A stretch of DNA of 41,090 nucleotides from Capniomyces stellatus (lineage: Eukaryota > Kickxellomycota > Harpellomycetes > Harpellales > Legeriomycetaceae): the NCBI GenBank assembly GCA_001661515.1, contig LUVW01000003.1, forward strand, positions 690,943-732,032, in the 5' to 3' direction. The position numbers were made by a program, and so were the translations under genes. Under the pieces are notes generated by a model, which was given only the letters and a program-made list of their open reading frames with translations, was not told where the DNA came from and did not search any database. Below, one piece after another: positions 20,559 through 31,904 of this stretch (positions are counted from its first letter, which is position 1; the number at the start of each line of letters is the position of its first letter).

Positions 20559-21830
20559 CTAGTTGAATTTTGCCATCCAAAGGATATCCAACACCACACA
20601 GAAACAGTTAAGAACACATGCGATGGCTGCACACGCCACACCAGTGTTGTACATATCGCACCTACGTTGTACCGATTTTAATTCAAGTATATTTTAGCAT
20701 CATAAGCATGCGTCATTGTGTATATTCATCTAAATATTATGACTGACACGCCCAAAACTGCCAGTCTGGTAGTACCGCGCATATTATAGCTATTTGCAGC
20801 GATCTAGGATGTGAGTTTATGTTTATGTTTATATTTCACATATTTAACATTAGATACATATACTATTAGCTTACCATCCATTAAATGAGCCAATTTTACA
20901 TTTGACTTCTATGAATGATATCGAAACCATTCCTAACCACAGCAACGAGGACAGAATATCTAGCATCAAAACATTCTTTTTGTATTTGAGATTGGCGTTT
21001 TTATATCTTTTAGGGATAATTATTTTGGATAGCATGCTGACAGATGTGACCATAGATATTACAGATGCGACTGTAAGCGATATCAATGCTGTGGTGATGT
21101 CTTCTGGGTGCTCGCCGCCAGATACCTAATTGGTTATTGCATTTTTATTAAGTATCAATAACCACCAGACTCATGAGCCGTTAGATTATTAAACCGCCAA
21201 ACCGAAAGATAAAGGGAATAGCAGCAACACCGGTTATTAAAGTAGTAACACCAGTTATTTTAACAGTAGCATTAAACTTACCGAGTTAGCACCATAGATA
21301 AAACCAATGCAGGCAATGCTGAGCACAAAGATCAGTAGTCTAGTATATAGTAGGATGTTTCTAACTTTACGCTGCTTTGGCGCAGGTTCAGTTAAAGATT
21401 CTGTTTTTGGATGTGTTTCGACGGTTCCAACAACAAAGTTTGAGTCGCTAGCACCGCTGCCATGTTTTTCCGAGAGAATTTTTTTATTCCCCATGTCATC
21501 TCCAAGCGTGTTATAACCACCACTGGTTATATCGTTTTTGAAAGCTGTGTTATACGCTTGGTTGTCCATTTTTTCCAAGCTAATAGTTCTATCTTCTGAA
21601 TGTCCTTTTCTGTTTGGATTTTCTTCAGAAACATTCAAGTGTACGTTGTAGCTATCCGGACTATCACTGCTTTTTGAACGTGTGCTTACTGGGTGGCTGT
21701 ATTGGCGTGTAATCCGTCTTGCGTCTCGGATATCTACAACTATATTGGTTTTATCATCAAAGTTAACCGTACTCCTCTTTCCAGGCGTTTTTTTAATGTT
21801 TTTCGTAACGAATTTGCTAAGTCTCTTCAT
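20559..21830 (-). CDS. MARVEL-like four-helix membrane protein
   Basis: Three exons, 21830-21282, 21125-20875 and 20661-20559 (donors GTAAGT and GTAAGC, acceptors ATTAG and CGTAG), give exactly 300 residues. Residues 1-157 are basic, Ser/Asn/Thr-rich and cytosolic-looking. Four hydrophobic helices follow: about 158-182, 193-220, 234-257 and 275-296. Helix 3 contains LDILSSLLWL, and the last extracytoplasmic loop carries Cys259 and Cys268 around GSFNGW. Helix 4 is Cys-rich and ends four residues before the stop. Four helices, a polar residue with Leu-Trp in helix 3 and a Cys pair before helix 4 fit fungal MARVEL-domain proteins, which act in plasma-membrane microdomains or vesicle membranes. 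The long polar N-terminal tail is unusual, as most put the tail at the C terminus. Exon structure is firm; the family call is moderate. Confidence 0.75.
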
Positions 21831-24773
21831 TTTTTGTGTGTGTATATAGTCGTGTTGATATGTTATGTTATATTAGTTTATCAGCGTAATCGAGTATCAG
21901 TATACCAACATGTAATAGCGATGTTTTTGTTTCTGTTTTTGGTTTAGTGCTGGTGTTGGTGTTAGTATTATAATATATTGTATTGTTTAAAACAACTATT
22001 GCTTAAAAGAAGAGGGGTACTGTAATTATATCATTGCCGTCGATGGATTTAGCACGGAGTTTGGTTTATGTCTCTTTTTTATTTAGCTCTCAGGGTGATA
22101 AATGATGCCTATATGGGAGTAATATTCGTGTTTTACTTACTTTTAGTCTTTTTTAGTATCCGAGTAATCAGGGTCTACGAATAAACACTGTTTTTTGTTT
22201 AGACGAGTGCGTGTAAAATAAACAGTGCAGTTTTTATTTACAAATATACCAAGTTACAGGTTTTATAAATAGTTATTTTTAGAGTATAGCTAAAACTTTG
22301 AATTAGACTCGTGAGTTTCGATTAGCTTCTTTTCTTTGCGTTTGATGTTAGAGTATTAAATAGCACGTATTAAAGTAACTGGCAAAACAACAGGCAATAT
22401 ATCAAGTAGCAGTATAAAAATAAAAGTAAAAGTAAAAGCAAAAGAAAAGGCAAAAGATAGTTCGGCTCTGTTTATATAAAACATTGGGCTTTGTCTTTTT
22501 TTAGACTGTTTGAGCCTGTATAGAGGCAGCGTGTATGATATATATATATCCCGTTTATATTGTTTGGGTGTTTTTATATTGATGACATCTACTGGATAGA
22601 CATTGGTTTGTTTACCAGTAAATAATTAGCTTTGTGTAGGATACCTGTAAGCCCTTTAAAACAACAACAGCGTTTGGAATTTGATTATTTAGGGTTAGCA
22701 AGATTTAATTAGTTCATCGTTCAAACTAATGATTCCAAACACGCATTACTTGGAGCTACCCGATACTTTGCTTTATCCGAGTTTAAAGTTTGTTTGTTTT
22801 CTAGAGTCAAATTATGAGCTTTTATAATCAGTGTGTTGCTATGCTGTGGAAGAATAACTCCTTGAATACACGAACCATGATCCGATGTTACGCTATTGTT
22901 GATATAAATAAATGATCTTGTTTAAAATCATGATTTATTCAAGTGGGCTTTAGAGTGCCAAGTAAGTGTACTTTGGTTTTTTTTTACTTTACTTTACGTT
23001 TACGTTTTTTAATTGCTGCCAATTGCGTGGTCAGTCAAGTGTGGGTTGTGTAAATATATTTTTGTATCTTTTTTTTAAATAGAAATAGCCAATGGGCATT
23101 TAAATTTTATTTAAGTTTGGGTCTAGACCAAACAAGTACGAGTTATTTCACCGTATTTGTTTATCGCAGCGATAGACCAAAACTCACACGCAAAGATTGA
23201 TTTCGATTTTGCCTGACAATAAAAAAAGTTTTTGTTTCGTGAGGCTTTAAAATAAATCGCTCAGCTAATCAGTTGCCCAGAAAACTCGATGACCCAAAAG
23301 TCAGACCTACTATGTAAATATCATCGAGTAATAATAGCCAAGTCAAATCTGAAGTATGTTTGATCTAATCAATTTTTTTTTATTTCATTCCATTTTGTTT
23401 TGTTTTGTTAAAGTTCATGATTTTCTATTGCTGAAACTAGAATATTCACAATAATCAAAATAAAAAGAACAAAAAACCCGAGTACGATATAAAATTTATA
23501 AATAAGAGTGAAAAGCTAAACAATAATAAATAATGAAAAGTGGCCAAGTTATTTCAATAAAAAAAAAAAAGGAAAATTGGCCAAGTTCACTTCAATAAAA
23601 AAAAAATAAAGAAAATTGGCCAGGTTCAAACAATCATCCCAAATAACCTCAGTTAGACTGAATTTTAAATTGTTGAATAATCAGACTTTTGAACAGTTGG
23701 CTTTGTATCATGAAACTTATGCTTTGAAATTTCAAAACCAACGCCAGAAAAGAAAGAAAAGATCTGCGTACAAATCTTCAAGGAATATTGATTTTATGAG
23801 GGTAAATCAGCTTTACTCGGTTCTCTAAGATTTACTCGGTTTTTTAACATCTATTCGGTTCTAGATCTTTTAGTGAGTTTATCCGACCCTTTTTGTCAAA
23901 TCGAAGTGTGCCTTTATCATTTTATCCGATCTATTATCATCAGTAACGCTTACTACAGCTTTAAAATCGGGGCTATGAGCTAAATCTAACATTTATTTGG
24001 AAACATAAACATCGTACGTTTCTTTAGACTGATTTCGGAATGTTTTGTCGTTATTACTCGTGGGTAATGTGCTGTTGTTACATAAAATCCAATGTCTTAA
24101 TTGAATACAAATTGCTCTCTTCAAATAAGAGCTTTTAATTTGTTATGACCTCAGATTGCTGGCGATTTTTTTTATCTTACTTAATTCTGTTGGCTTTTAT
24201 TGATTCCATTTTCCGCTTAGTAACGACCGAAATGCACCTATTCTTTAAGGGCGGTAATACTTAGCTAGTAGATATTCATTTATGCCCGGATATAGCGATT
24301 CAACGCTAGCAAGGATTTTAGCCTGATTAGAGTTTAAAAATTGGGGTAATCAACCAAAGCGGTTTAGTTAGAATTTGAGTGTCCAATGATACATTTGGTG
24401 TAAATACTGGGGATATGATAAAATTACACCAGTTTTACAAATCTGTAATTCCAATTAAGCTAAAAACAGCTATATTTGCACTTTAATTAATGATTAATTG
24501 AATCAAAGTCAAGGAAAATGAAACCTGTGCAAAGTGTCCCCCAAAGTTTTCGATTTACAAAAAAGGATATTTTTTTTTTTGCCCAAGTCAGTTTACCTGA
24601 CAGACAGAGAACTGAGTGAAGGGAATAGAAAGCCAGGCGCTACAGAACAGAATGTTCGCTAAATACATTATTATCTGGATAACATGGGCGATATACATAT
24701 TTAATAAATAAAACATAGTCTGAGTTCAGTACAAAATTGAACATAATACCTAGTCTAATACTTGTTGTTCGAA
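21831..24773. other. Large intergenic region between divergent genes
   Basis: About 2.9 kb with no frame I can support. It should hold promoters of the MARVEL-like gene (-) and the ankyrin gene (+). A 70-codon frame at 23616-23828 begins with a non-ATG codon and has no partner exon. A tandem A-rich repeat lies at 23541-23626. No tRNA or snRNA signature was recognised. Confidence 0.55.
23541..23626 (+). repeat. Tandem repeat ending in ATTTCAATA(n)
   Basis: TGGCCAAGTT occurs at 23541, 23578 and (as TGGCCAGGTT) 23617. The first two copies are each followed by a T/C-TTCAAT sequence and a run of 9-13 A. Units are 37-39 bases. Confidence 0.9.
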
Positions 24774-27554
24774 ATGAGGTCAAAAATCAGCTTTGACGAT
24801 TTGCCTGAATGCATTTTGTCGCGGATATTCGTGCTGACACAAGAACCCGCAATATCAGTTGTTTCAAGACCGTTATACTTTTCTTCCAATGAATTCAGCA
24901 CGGTAAAACGATATCTGTGCCTTTACACCAAAAGGCTAGATAATAGGTGCGATAATCTAGCGGTGTTTAACAAAAACATATTGGCAAAGTACCCAAAGAT
25001 AGCAAAGAACGAGGCGGCGGTTATCGAAGCATTGGGTAACTGTAAAAAAATCAAGTTCGCATCGATATTGAAGCTTGCGATAGAATACAACTGGACAAAC
25101 ATAAAGCTAAGGTTGTTAAAAATGTATGCGGTGCTAAACACCGGAAAAAATGCGGTTTTGTTTGTAAATACAGCTGTATCAGACACAATTTCTTTGGATA
25201 TCAACATCAAGGCTGTGGTGTTCAACAAAAAAGACAAGCATAGCTTCTCTGACATTGAAAGGGACCAATATGTTTTGAGGCCGTTTTACAGCTTGGAAAG
25301 TAGCAGGTTTTTGGGCGAAAGTTTCTTATTGAAGATATCCGGAGTCTTTCTTTCAAATAAATGTATCTGCAAAGCGTTTTACGGACCGTCTCACGAAAGC
25401 TATTTGTTGCCAAACGAGAGCCTCTTAAATGATATTATAGACATCAGCAAAGCCGTAATCAATTTACCTCAGCCCTTGACCATCAGCGATTTTTGCTTTT
25501 TAGACAAAATCAAGAAAGAAAAGCTTTCGATGTGCAAAAGCTATGCTATCAACATGATCAATACTCTGTACATATTTTGCTACGAGGCTCAGATAGGATG
25601 TCTGAAAAAGCTGATTGAACTCGAGTACGATTTTTTTGAGGCCTCTGCTTCTTTTGAAGACGGATTCGCCTACATCATAGAACATGATTTAAACGTTTTT
25701 TTTGACGTTCTAAAGACCAGTGTAAACTCTAGATATGGGTTTTACTTGCTTGTTTGCTACTTTTCAATAAACGAGTTTGTTAGAGACTTTCCAAGTTTCC
25801 TAATTGAGCATGAGCTGTTTGAAAGCCATAAGCAGACCATTTTTGATTTAGCTTGCGTTTCAAATAACTGCAGACTGTCTAAAAAGCTTTTTTTGTTAGT
25901 TGAGCAATCACAATCCAACGTGTACAAGCTTTTGAAGACAGCATACGAATCAGGCGAGGTAGAGCTGGTTGAGTTTTTAATAGACCTTGATCTTAATGTA
26001 ATCACGCACGACAACTTGGCGTTGAGGACAGCATCCCGGAGAGGTGAGATACAGCTGATAAAGGCGCTGATTGATAAAGGCGCAAAACTGAACAACAAAG
26101 AGTTTAATGGAATTACTGAGGCTTTGGAGTCAAAAAGAATCACTGTTTTGAAAATGTTGATTTCAAACAACTCTACGCTTTCCAAAGATGATAACGGCGG
26201 TGCTATATCAACTTACAAACAGATAATCGAGTTTTTTCTTACTTGTGGCAGCGGATACTGCCCCGAGGGCCACTTGGACGTAGATTACAACAAGCTTGCA
26301 AGGCTAGTTAAAAGCAAAGAGTACGGAGCCCTTTTAAGCAAATTGGTTCTTTTTTTAAAATGCATCAAGCGGCAGAAGGGCGGTTCGTATGAGGCAATTG
26401 CAAAGCTGAAGGAGATAGTAGAGTTTATAATTGATGTTAATCTGGAGGTGGAAAACAAAAAGGCCGGAAAGCGAAAAATAGACTACGAGGATATTGCTTC
26501 GCTTTGCCAGCCCAAACTATTTAAAGAAATGGATATCTTAAACGATGAGTACTTTTTTAAAGCTGAAAAGGAGATTCAGTCCAGGAGCAAGGTGATTGTG
26601 GAGCTTTTAACAAAAGATGCAGCCCAGCTGGGTAGCTCAAAGAACAGCGGGATTAGGGAGGCGTGCGATCGAAATGACGTTGAGATAGTTAAAATTTTGC
26701 TAAGAAAGGGCGAGACGTTGGATGACCCAGAATACTCGGGAATCAGGGAGGCTTGTAAAAACAATAATATTGAGATGGTTAAAATTTTACTAGAAAACGG
26801 AGCAAAGCTGGACCATTCGGTATTCAATGGTATCAAAGATGCATCCAGAAACAACAACATTGAGCTGGTCAGACTTCTGCTAGATAACGGGGCAACTTTG
26901 AGCAGTGAGTGGAACAACGGCATCAACGAAGCTAGTGCGAATGGCAACATAGAGATGGTCAAGCTACTGCTTCAACATGGCGCAACTCTCAACCAATTTT
27001 TATACAACGGTGTTATACACGCTTGCAACTCAAACAGCGTCGAGTTGGTCAAGTTGTTGTTTGACAACGGCGCAACGCCGGAAAACATTAGGTATAATGG
27101 GCTTAAGGGTGCGTGCGAGAATAATAACATTGAGCTGGTCAAGCTTTTGCTGAAAAACAACGCAAAGCTGGATAACTCTAGATTCAATGGGATTAAGGAG
27201 GCGTGCAAGAACAACAACTTTGACTTGGTAAAGCTTTTGCTGGACAAGGGAGCAAAACTAGACGATTCGGTATTCAATGGAGTCAAAGATGCATGTAAAA
27301 ATAACAACTTTGCTATTGTGAAGTTGCTGCTTTCAAACGGGGCAAAGCTGACTAGAGAGAGGTGCAATGGGGTTAAAGAAGCGTGCAAGAACAACAATTT
27401 GGACCTCGTCACTCTTCTAATTGAGAATGGCGCCACGCTGGATAACCGAAGCTTCAATGGGATCAAAGAGGCATTGGAGAACAGGAATGATAAAATAGTC
27501 CAACTATTGCTCGACAATGGTGCTAAACTGCAGGATGACAACCGTGTCGAGTAA
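24774..27554 (+). CDS. F-box-like / ankyrin-repeat protein
   Basis: A single exon of 926 residues counted from ATG 24774; an in-frame TTG upstream is not needed. Residues about 6-25 (SFDDLPECILSRIFVLTQ) look like an F-box start, which in fungi recruits SCF ubiquitin ligase through Skp1. The middle 350 residues are helical and degenerate, with weak ankyrin units around 395-470. Residues 625-924 are ten consecutive 30-residue repeats of the form NGIKEACKNNNIELVKLLL plus DNGAKLD. The usual ankyrin TPLHxAA is replaced by NGIKEAC, and units are 30 instead of 33 residues. The usual LVKLLL-x-x-G helix-turn is kept. Such proteins bind partner proteins; a role as substrate adaptor is inference. Codon use is richer in G+C than the neighbouring giant genes and lacks their low-complexity tracts, which may mean a different history. 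Large ankyrin families occur in early-diverging fungi and in giant viruses; nothing here proves transfer. Confidence 0.9.
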   Translation: MRSKISFDDLPECILSRIFVLTQEPAISVVSRPLYFSSNEFSTVKRYLCLYTKRLDNRCDNLAVFNKNILAKYPKIAKNEAAVIEALGNCKKIKFASILKLAIEYNWTNIKLRLLKMYAVLNTGKNAVLFVNTAVSDTISLDINIKAVVFNKKDKHSFSDIERDQYVLRPFYSLESSRFLGESFLLKISGVFLSNKCICKAFYGPSHESYLLPNESLLNDIIDISKAVINLPQPLTISDFCFLDKIKKEKLSMCKSYAINMINTLYIFCYEAQIGCLKKLIELEYDFFEASASFEDGFAYIIEHDLNVFFDVLKTSVNSRYGFYLLVCYFSINEFVRDFPSFLIEHELFESHKQTIFDLACVSNNCRLSKKLFLLVEQSQSNVYKLLKTAYESGEVELVEFLIDLDLNVITHDNLALRTASRRGEIQLIKALIDKGAKLNNKEFNGITEALESKRITVLKMLISNNSTLSKDDNGGAISTYKQIIEFFLTCGSGYCPEGHLDVDYNKLARLVKSKEYGALLSKLVLFLKCIKRQKGGSYEAIAKLKEIVEFIIDVNLEVENKKAGKRKIDYEDIASLCQPKLFKEMDILNDEYFFKAEKEIQSRSKVIVELLTKDAAQLGSSKNSGIREACDRNDVEIVKILLRKGETLDDPEYSGIREACKNNNIEMVKILLENGAKLDHSVFNGIKDASRNNNIELVRLLLDNGATLSSEWNNGINEASANGNIEMVKLLLQHGATLNQFLYNGVIHACNSNSVELVKLLFDNGATPENIRYNGLKGACENNNIELVKLLLKNNAKLDNSRFNGIKEACKNNNFDLVKLLLDKGAKLDDSVFNGVKDACKNNNFAIVKLLLSNGAKLTRERCNGVKEACKNNNLDLVTLLIENGATLDNRSFNGIKEALENRNDKIVQLLLDNGAKLQDDNRVE
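26646..27545 (+). repeat. Ten 90-bp coding repeats
   Basis: Ten head-to-tail 90-bp units encoding the 30-residue ankyrin-like repeats. Units 6 to 9 are closest to each other (shared GAACAACAAC and AAGCTTTTGCT stretches), suggesting recent local duplication. Confidence 0.9.
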
Positions 27555-27610
27555 AGTAAAAAAAATAAATTATAAATTGAAACAGACCCAAAAATTAAAA
27601 ATTAAAAATT

Positions 27611-27730
27611 AAAAGAATTAAAAATTAGAAACTAGAAATTAAAAGAATTAAAAATTAGAAACTAGAAATTAAAAGAATTAAAAATTAGAAACTAGAAATT
27701 AAAAGAATTAAAAATTAGAAACTAGAAATT
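27611..27730. repeat. 30-bp minisatellite, four perfect copies
   Basis: Four identical 30-bp units at 27611, 27641, 27671 and 27701, each starting AAAAGAATTAAAAATTAG. They are flanked by AAAATT hexamer runs from which the unit probably grew. Confidence 0.97.
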
Positions 27731-28466
27731 AAAAGTTAAAAATTAAAAATTAAAAATTGTGTTCACAACTGGTCAATGATCAAACGGGACCTTTTGGACG
27801 TAACAATATAAGGATTGATATACAATACTAAAAGAGCCAAAAAAAATATTACTGAGTGAGCCAGTAAGTTGGTCTATGTAAGTGTTTTGAGCAAACATCT
27901 TTGGTTTTTTTTTCGGCATAGTTAAGCGTGCTGAAAGGTTCAAGTTTGTCATACTTTTTATTTTTATTTTTATTGAAACATACTTTTTTTTTCAGTTATG
28001 GTTTCAGGGTTGCCAAAACTCATCAAAAATTTCAATAATAAAAAAACCTGCCAAAAACTCAAGTAGAACGACAAATAAATATAATTTGCCATACTATCTT
28101 ATAATAACACCGATAATAAAACACTATATGCTATTGTTCGCTTGAACGAATATATCTAGTCGATATAGTTATTCGTTTGATTGATGTAATTGAAGTTAAT
28201 GCTATAATTGCGGCATGCTAGTTTTGTAAGCCTGAGTATGTGTACTGGATAACTGTTTCTGAATAGAAGTTTGGTTATACCCAAGAAGCCCATGGAGCAG
28301 TTTGACCAGGGCATCTTTGATAAATGTAGGAAGCCAAAAAAGAATGTATGTAAATATTCAAAGTGATACTAAACATGGTTGTTGAGTTTAATAGAAACCA
28401 ATATTAAAAGATCAAAGTTTAATATAACAGACTAGAGTGAACAGGCTGCAATAGTATATATTGACA

Positions 28467-28531
28467 TATAGTATAGTATAGTATGATATAATATAGTATA
28501 ATATAATATAATATAGTAGAGTAGAGTAGAG
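28467..28531. repeat. TATAG/TATAA/GAGTA pentamer array
   Basis: A 5-bp microsatellite that drifts from TATAG through TATAA to GTAGA units, ending 23 bases before the stop codon of the SCCPDH-like gene. It therefore lies in or next to its 3' UTR. Confidence 0.9.
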
Positions 28532-28553
28532 TGGGTCGAAAGCGGTCATGCTA

Positions 28554-30278
28554 TTAATCCTTGACTCTTTCAGGCCCAAATGGGGATTCCTGTACTTCAA
28601 ACATAAATTTCTTGCTTCTTAATCTCTCCAAAAGCGGCAATCCCATAGAAACGGAAGGTGAGTGTACTCCTGCCTTGAAAAGCAAAGGGTTGTACTGCGG
28701 CTCGCCCTCAAATGGCGCCAATCCAGCCAGACCTCTTTTGTTGTTGAGCAAGCACAGAGCTGATTCACTGATGTACTTGGAGGTTTCGCCATAGCCTGGG
28801 TCGTTGGTAGCTGTGATGCGGCCATAGACAATTTTCGAGCAGCCGTTTTGGTCTGGCACAGAAGTTGCCTTGATTCTAACATCAAGGTAGCCGTTGATCA
28901 TTGTTTCAAGAGATGGGCCCTCGCCTGGCTTGGGCAAATACTTGCGTATAAAGTTTCCAATTATTGGAAAGTAAACAACAATTCCAATTGCAATCACCAT
29001 AAATAGGCTTAAAATCGATCCAAAGACGTTGCTTGATGACATCGACAAGTTATATTTGAACGTGCTGCCATATTTATTCTCTTTATTTGCCGACTGCACC
29101 ACTGGCACATCAACAAAAGCGCCAACAAATGGTCCTTGCCATTTTCCAAAGTCCTTGTCATAGTACACCTTGAGCAGGTTTAAGGCAGAGTATAGACTAT
29201 CAAGCGCTCCTAATTTAGAGGATGCCTCCGTGTCTCTGGCTGCAAGCGAAGGCTTTTGGTTCCTGGCCTCAAAGATCGACTCTATAGTTCCGCCACTGAT
29301 ACCTCCTTTTAGTCCATAAATAGTCGATTTCACGCTGTCTACCTCGAGCTTGTATTTTTCATTAATATATCTTGACACCATAAATGATCCTATGTCTGAT
29401 GGAATGCAGTCAAACCCACACAATGACACAATGTGTGCTTTGTTCTTTGCTGCAAGCTCGCCGTACTTTTTCGCCATTTCTTCAACCCAGTAGAACTCGC
29501 CTGTTATGTCACAGTAGTCTGTACCCTCTTTTGCACAGGCCGACACTACATTCAACGATTTATACAAGTTTTTCTTCTTGTTAGTTTGGCTTCAGCTATT
29601 TTTCTCAGTTTGCCAACACACGCACTTGGTCTTTTTGCACCATGTTTGTGCTCCAGAAACTCGGTGTATAACAACCGATATACATTTACACATAATATTT
29701 TGCCAGGCTATTTACCTATCGATTCGCCATGCTTTGCGTATGGCCCGACTGTTGAAAGCACCACATGTACCTTTGAAACAATCTCACGTAGCCCTTCTTC
29801 GTCGCTGCTATCACAGACAAAAAGTCCCGTGTTTTTTATCTTTTTGGTATACGAACTGCGGTGCTTGTCAAGTATCTTTTCCATCTTTTCCTTATTTCTT
29901 CCCCCAATCGCCAATCTAATTTTCTACAATAATTTAGCTCCCCTTAACTATTTGCTTGATACATATGGCTAATGCAGTAATTGTGAGCCCGCTATTTATT
30001 ATAGCTACCATTATAAAAAGCACAAACTCTACTTACCTCAGGCCCATTTTCAAGCAAGTAGTCAAATGAAAGACCCCCAGTAAACCCAGTAGCACCCCAG
30101 ACTATCAAATGACAATAGGCTCGATTATTTTTGGAATCGAACAAACCGGGCTACGTTTCACTTTACAATGTCAAATTCATTTTGTTTTTTTATATATAAA
30201 ATGTAGATTGTGGCTACCTAAAATGTCGTACTGGCGCTTGCTGTTGCTTTCTGTGTTTTTTTCAACGTTTTCGGTCAT
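28554..30278 (-). CDS. Saccharopine dehydrogenase-like oxidoreductase (SCCPDH family)
   Basis: Four exons, 30278-30218, 30101-30037, 29923-29716 and 29545-28554, total 1326 nt (441 residues) with phases closing. The first junction rebuilds QYDILVWGATGFTGG, a Rossmann NAD(P)-binding motif with G23-x-x-G26-x-x-G29. Further family landmarks: LAIGGRNKEK, VVLSTVGPYAKHGE, the junction ESIVSACAKEGTDYCDITGE, GFDCIPSDIGSF, and a hydrophobic stretch at about 280-305 followed by PKPGEGPSLE. Human SCCPDH is 429 residues, so the length is normal. The family is related to, but distinct from, lysine-pathway saccharopine reductase; members sit on lipid droplets and membranes, and their substrate is not settled. 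The hydrophobic segment supports membrane or droplet attachment. Divergent from the Ras-GEF gene across a 4.1-kb spacer. The assignment is firm; the physiological reaction is not known. Confidence 0.93.
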
Positions 30279-30884
30279 GTTGTCGTACTTTTTATTTTTT
30301 TTCTTATTTATTTTTAAAGCCGAGTATTGTTAAAGAGTAGAAGCGAAAAACAGAAAATAGTCCACAATTATTCAAACTGATGCATATTTCTAGACGTTTG
30401 ACTTACAGAAACTTTTATTTGCGTTTTATTTCTTGGTAAAGCTTAACCAATGATTAAAAAATGGTCGATTCTGCATTGCCAAGTTTTAATTTAAAGAATT
30501 TTCTTTCCAATTTAGCTCCTGTTTTTCTATTACTATTGAAATTATGTTCCTATTTCTGTTTTTGTTTCTCGTTCAGCTGATTTTGGCATTAGAGCGTGAA
30601 TTTATCGACTTGGCAAAGCAAGAATAAGTAAATAAACAAATAAATAGGCAAATAATAAACAAATAATTAATAGAGTAATAAATAAACAGATAAATAAATA
30701 TAGACAAATAAAAAATTGGGTCTGAACTTCAAGCTATAAATAATCAAGGGTGTTGTTTGATTGTGGGAAAATAACCTTCATTCAACACATCCAGGATAGT
30801 ACTTCTAATTCGTCAGATTTTTGCCGTGAGAAATATATACACATGATACTTGTCTTTTTCACATACTCTGGTCACATTGCCTTT

Positions 30885-30919
30885 TTCTAGTTTTAGTTTT
30901 AGTTTTAGTTTTTAGTTTT
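30885..30919. repeat. TTTTAG hexamer run
   Basis: About five imperfect TTTTAG copies. They sit inside a spacer, with no terminal context, so they are not taken as telomeric. Confidence 0.8.
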
Positions 30920-31230
30920 TGCTTATTTTTTGCTCAATTTGAGCGAGGTATTGGTTATAGAGTTTAGTGGGTTAAGACTGGTATTTACATAATTAGCTCC
31001 AGATTCTTGTGAAGGTTGGTGTTTATTTTATTTTATTGGAGGCCTATATGAATAGTTCTGGGTGCTTTGGTTTTAAAAAATCAAATCGGGGTCAAGGCAA
31101 ACTTAAGAAAATATTCTTGAGCTGCCTTTTAAATGTGAATTGACGAACGTGATACACAAATCAATGTAGTTAGGAATGAAATGCGTTGATGAGTTTGTGT
31201 CATGTATCCCGGGCAAAGGATATTTGTTTC

Positions 31231-31269
31231 TGATGTTGATGTTGATGTTGATGTTGATGTTGATGTTGA
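31231..31269. repeat. (GATGTT)n microsatellite
   Basis: About six and a half perfect copies of a 6-bp unit. On the minus strand it would encode Asn-Ile or Ser-Thr runs, but no supporting gene surrounds it. Confidence 0.95.
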
Positions 31270-31904
31270 AATCCAATGCCGAGTAAAGTGTTGCAAAGTA
31301 TGATTGTGCATTTTGTGCTTTTGGTGGAATATGCAAATCATCTATTTACAAATCAAGTGTGGGGGATGGGATGGGGAAGTGGTAATTTGGAATAACTAAA
31401 ACAGTGTGATTTTATGCAAATTGATGAAAATCATATGGTTAATAATAATGATTTTGCGATGTACTGTTTACATGTGAATCGTACATCAATATATTTTTAT
31501 CGCCACCATTATCAATAGTAAGGCATTAACGCGACTTTATACCTAGGATCTCGACTAACGGGTTAAGCAAGCGTGTTCAAGAAAAAAAAAAGTTGCAATT
31601 GGAATTGGCTATTGGGACTATACACGCGTTTTCAGTTAGATTTATACGCTGTAGTTGCTGAGAGCAAAGACTCGAGTTGGAAGAGAAAGCATATAAGCAG
31701 TGGTGAGTTGGCTTGGGCCGGTTTGGATTGGTGGTGGTGATGGTCACTGACCGAGTTTGATAAATATGATGTTTTAAATCAAATTTGATTGATAAATAAC
31801 AGGTAATATGAAGTGAGGCACAATTATTCCAATGCAAATAGTTTTTAGCAATGCGTTTGTGAGCTTTAAAGTTGATTGTCAAAAGTATGGCAGCATCCGT
31901 CATT

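Larger units (their letters stand above)
27555..28553. other. Convergent intergenic region with minisatellites
   Basis: About 1 kb between the ankyrin gene and SCCPDH-like gene, which end towards each other. It holds a perfect 30-bp minisatellite, a near copy of the TTTATTGAAAT motif at 27969-27979 and a TATAG pentamer array. No gene is visible. Confidence 0.65.

Noticed and set aside
23616..23828. 70-codon frame with a basic C terminus
   Set aside because: It starts at a non-ATG codon at the end of a tandem repeat, has no family resemblance and no neighbouring exon.
24774..27554. Viral origin of the ankyrin gene
   Set aside because: F-box and ankyrin combinations occur in large DNA viruses, but the order (F-box-like part first), the contig context and lack of other viral genes do not support it beyond speculation.
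29433..29972. 179-codon plus-strand frame over the SCCPDH-like gene
   Set aside because: It runs across two exons and an intron of a firmly assigned minus-strand gene and shows no motif.
30885..30919. TTTTAG run as an interstitial telomere
   Set aside because: Not the common fungal TTAGGG unit, few imperfect copies, and not at a contig end.
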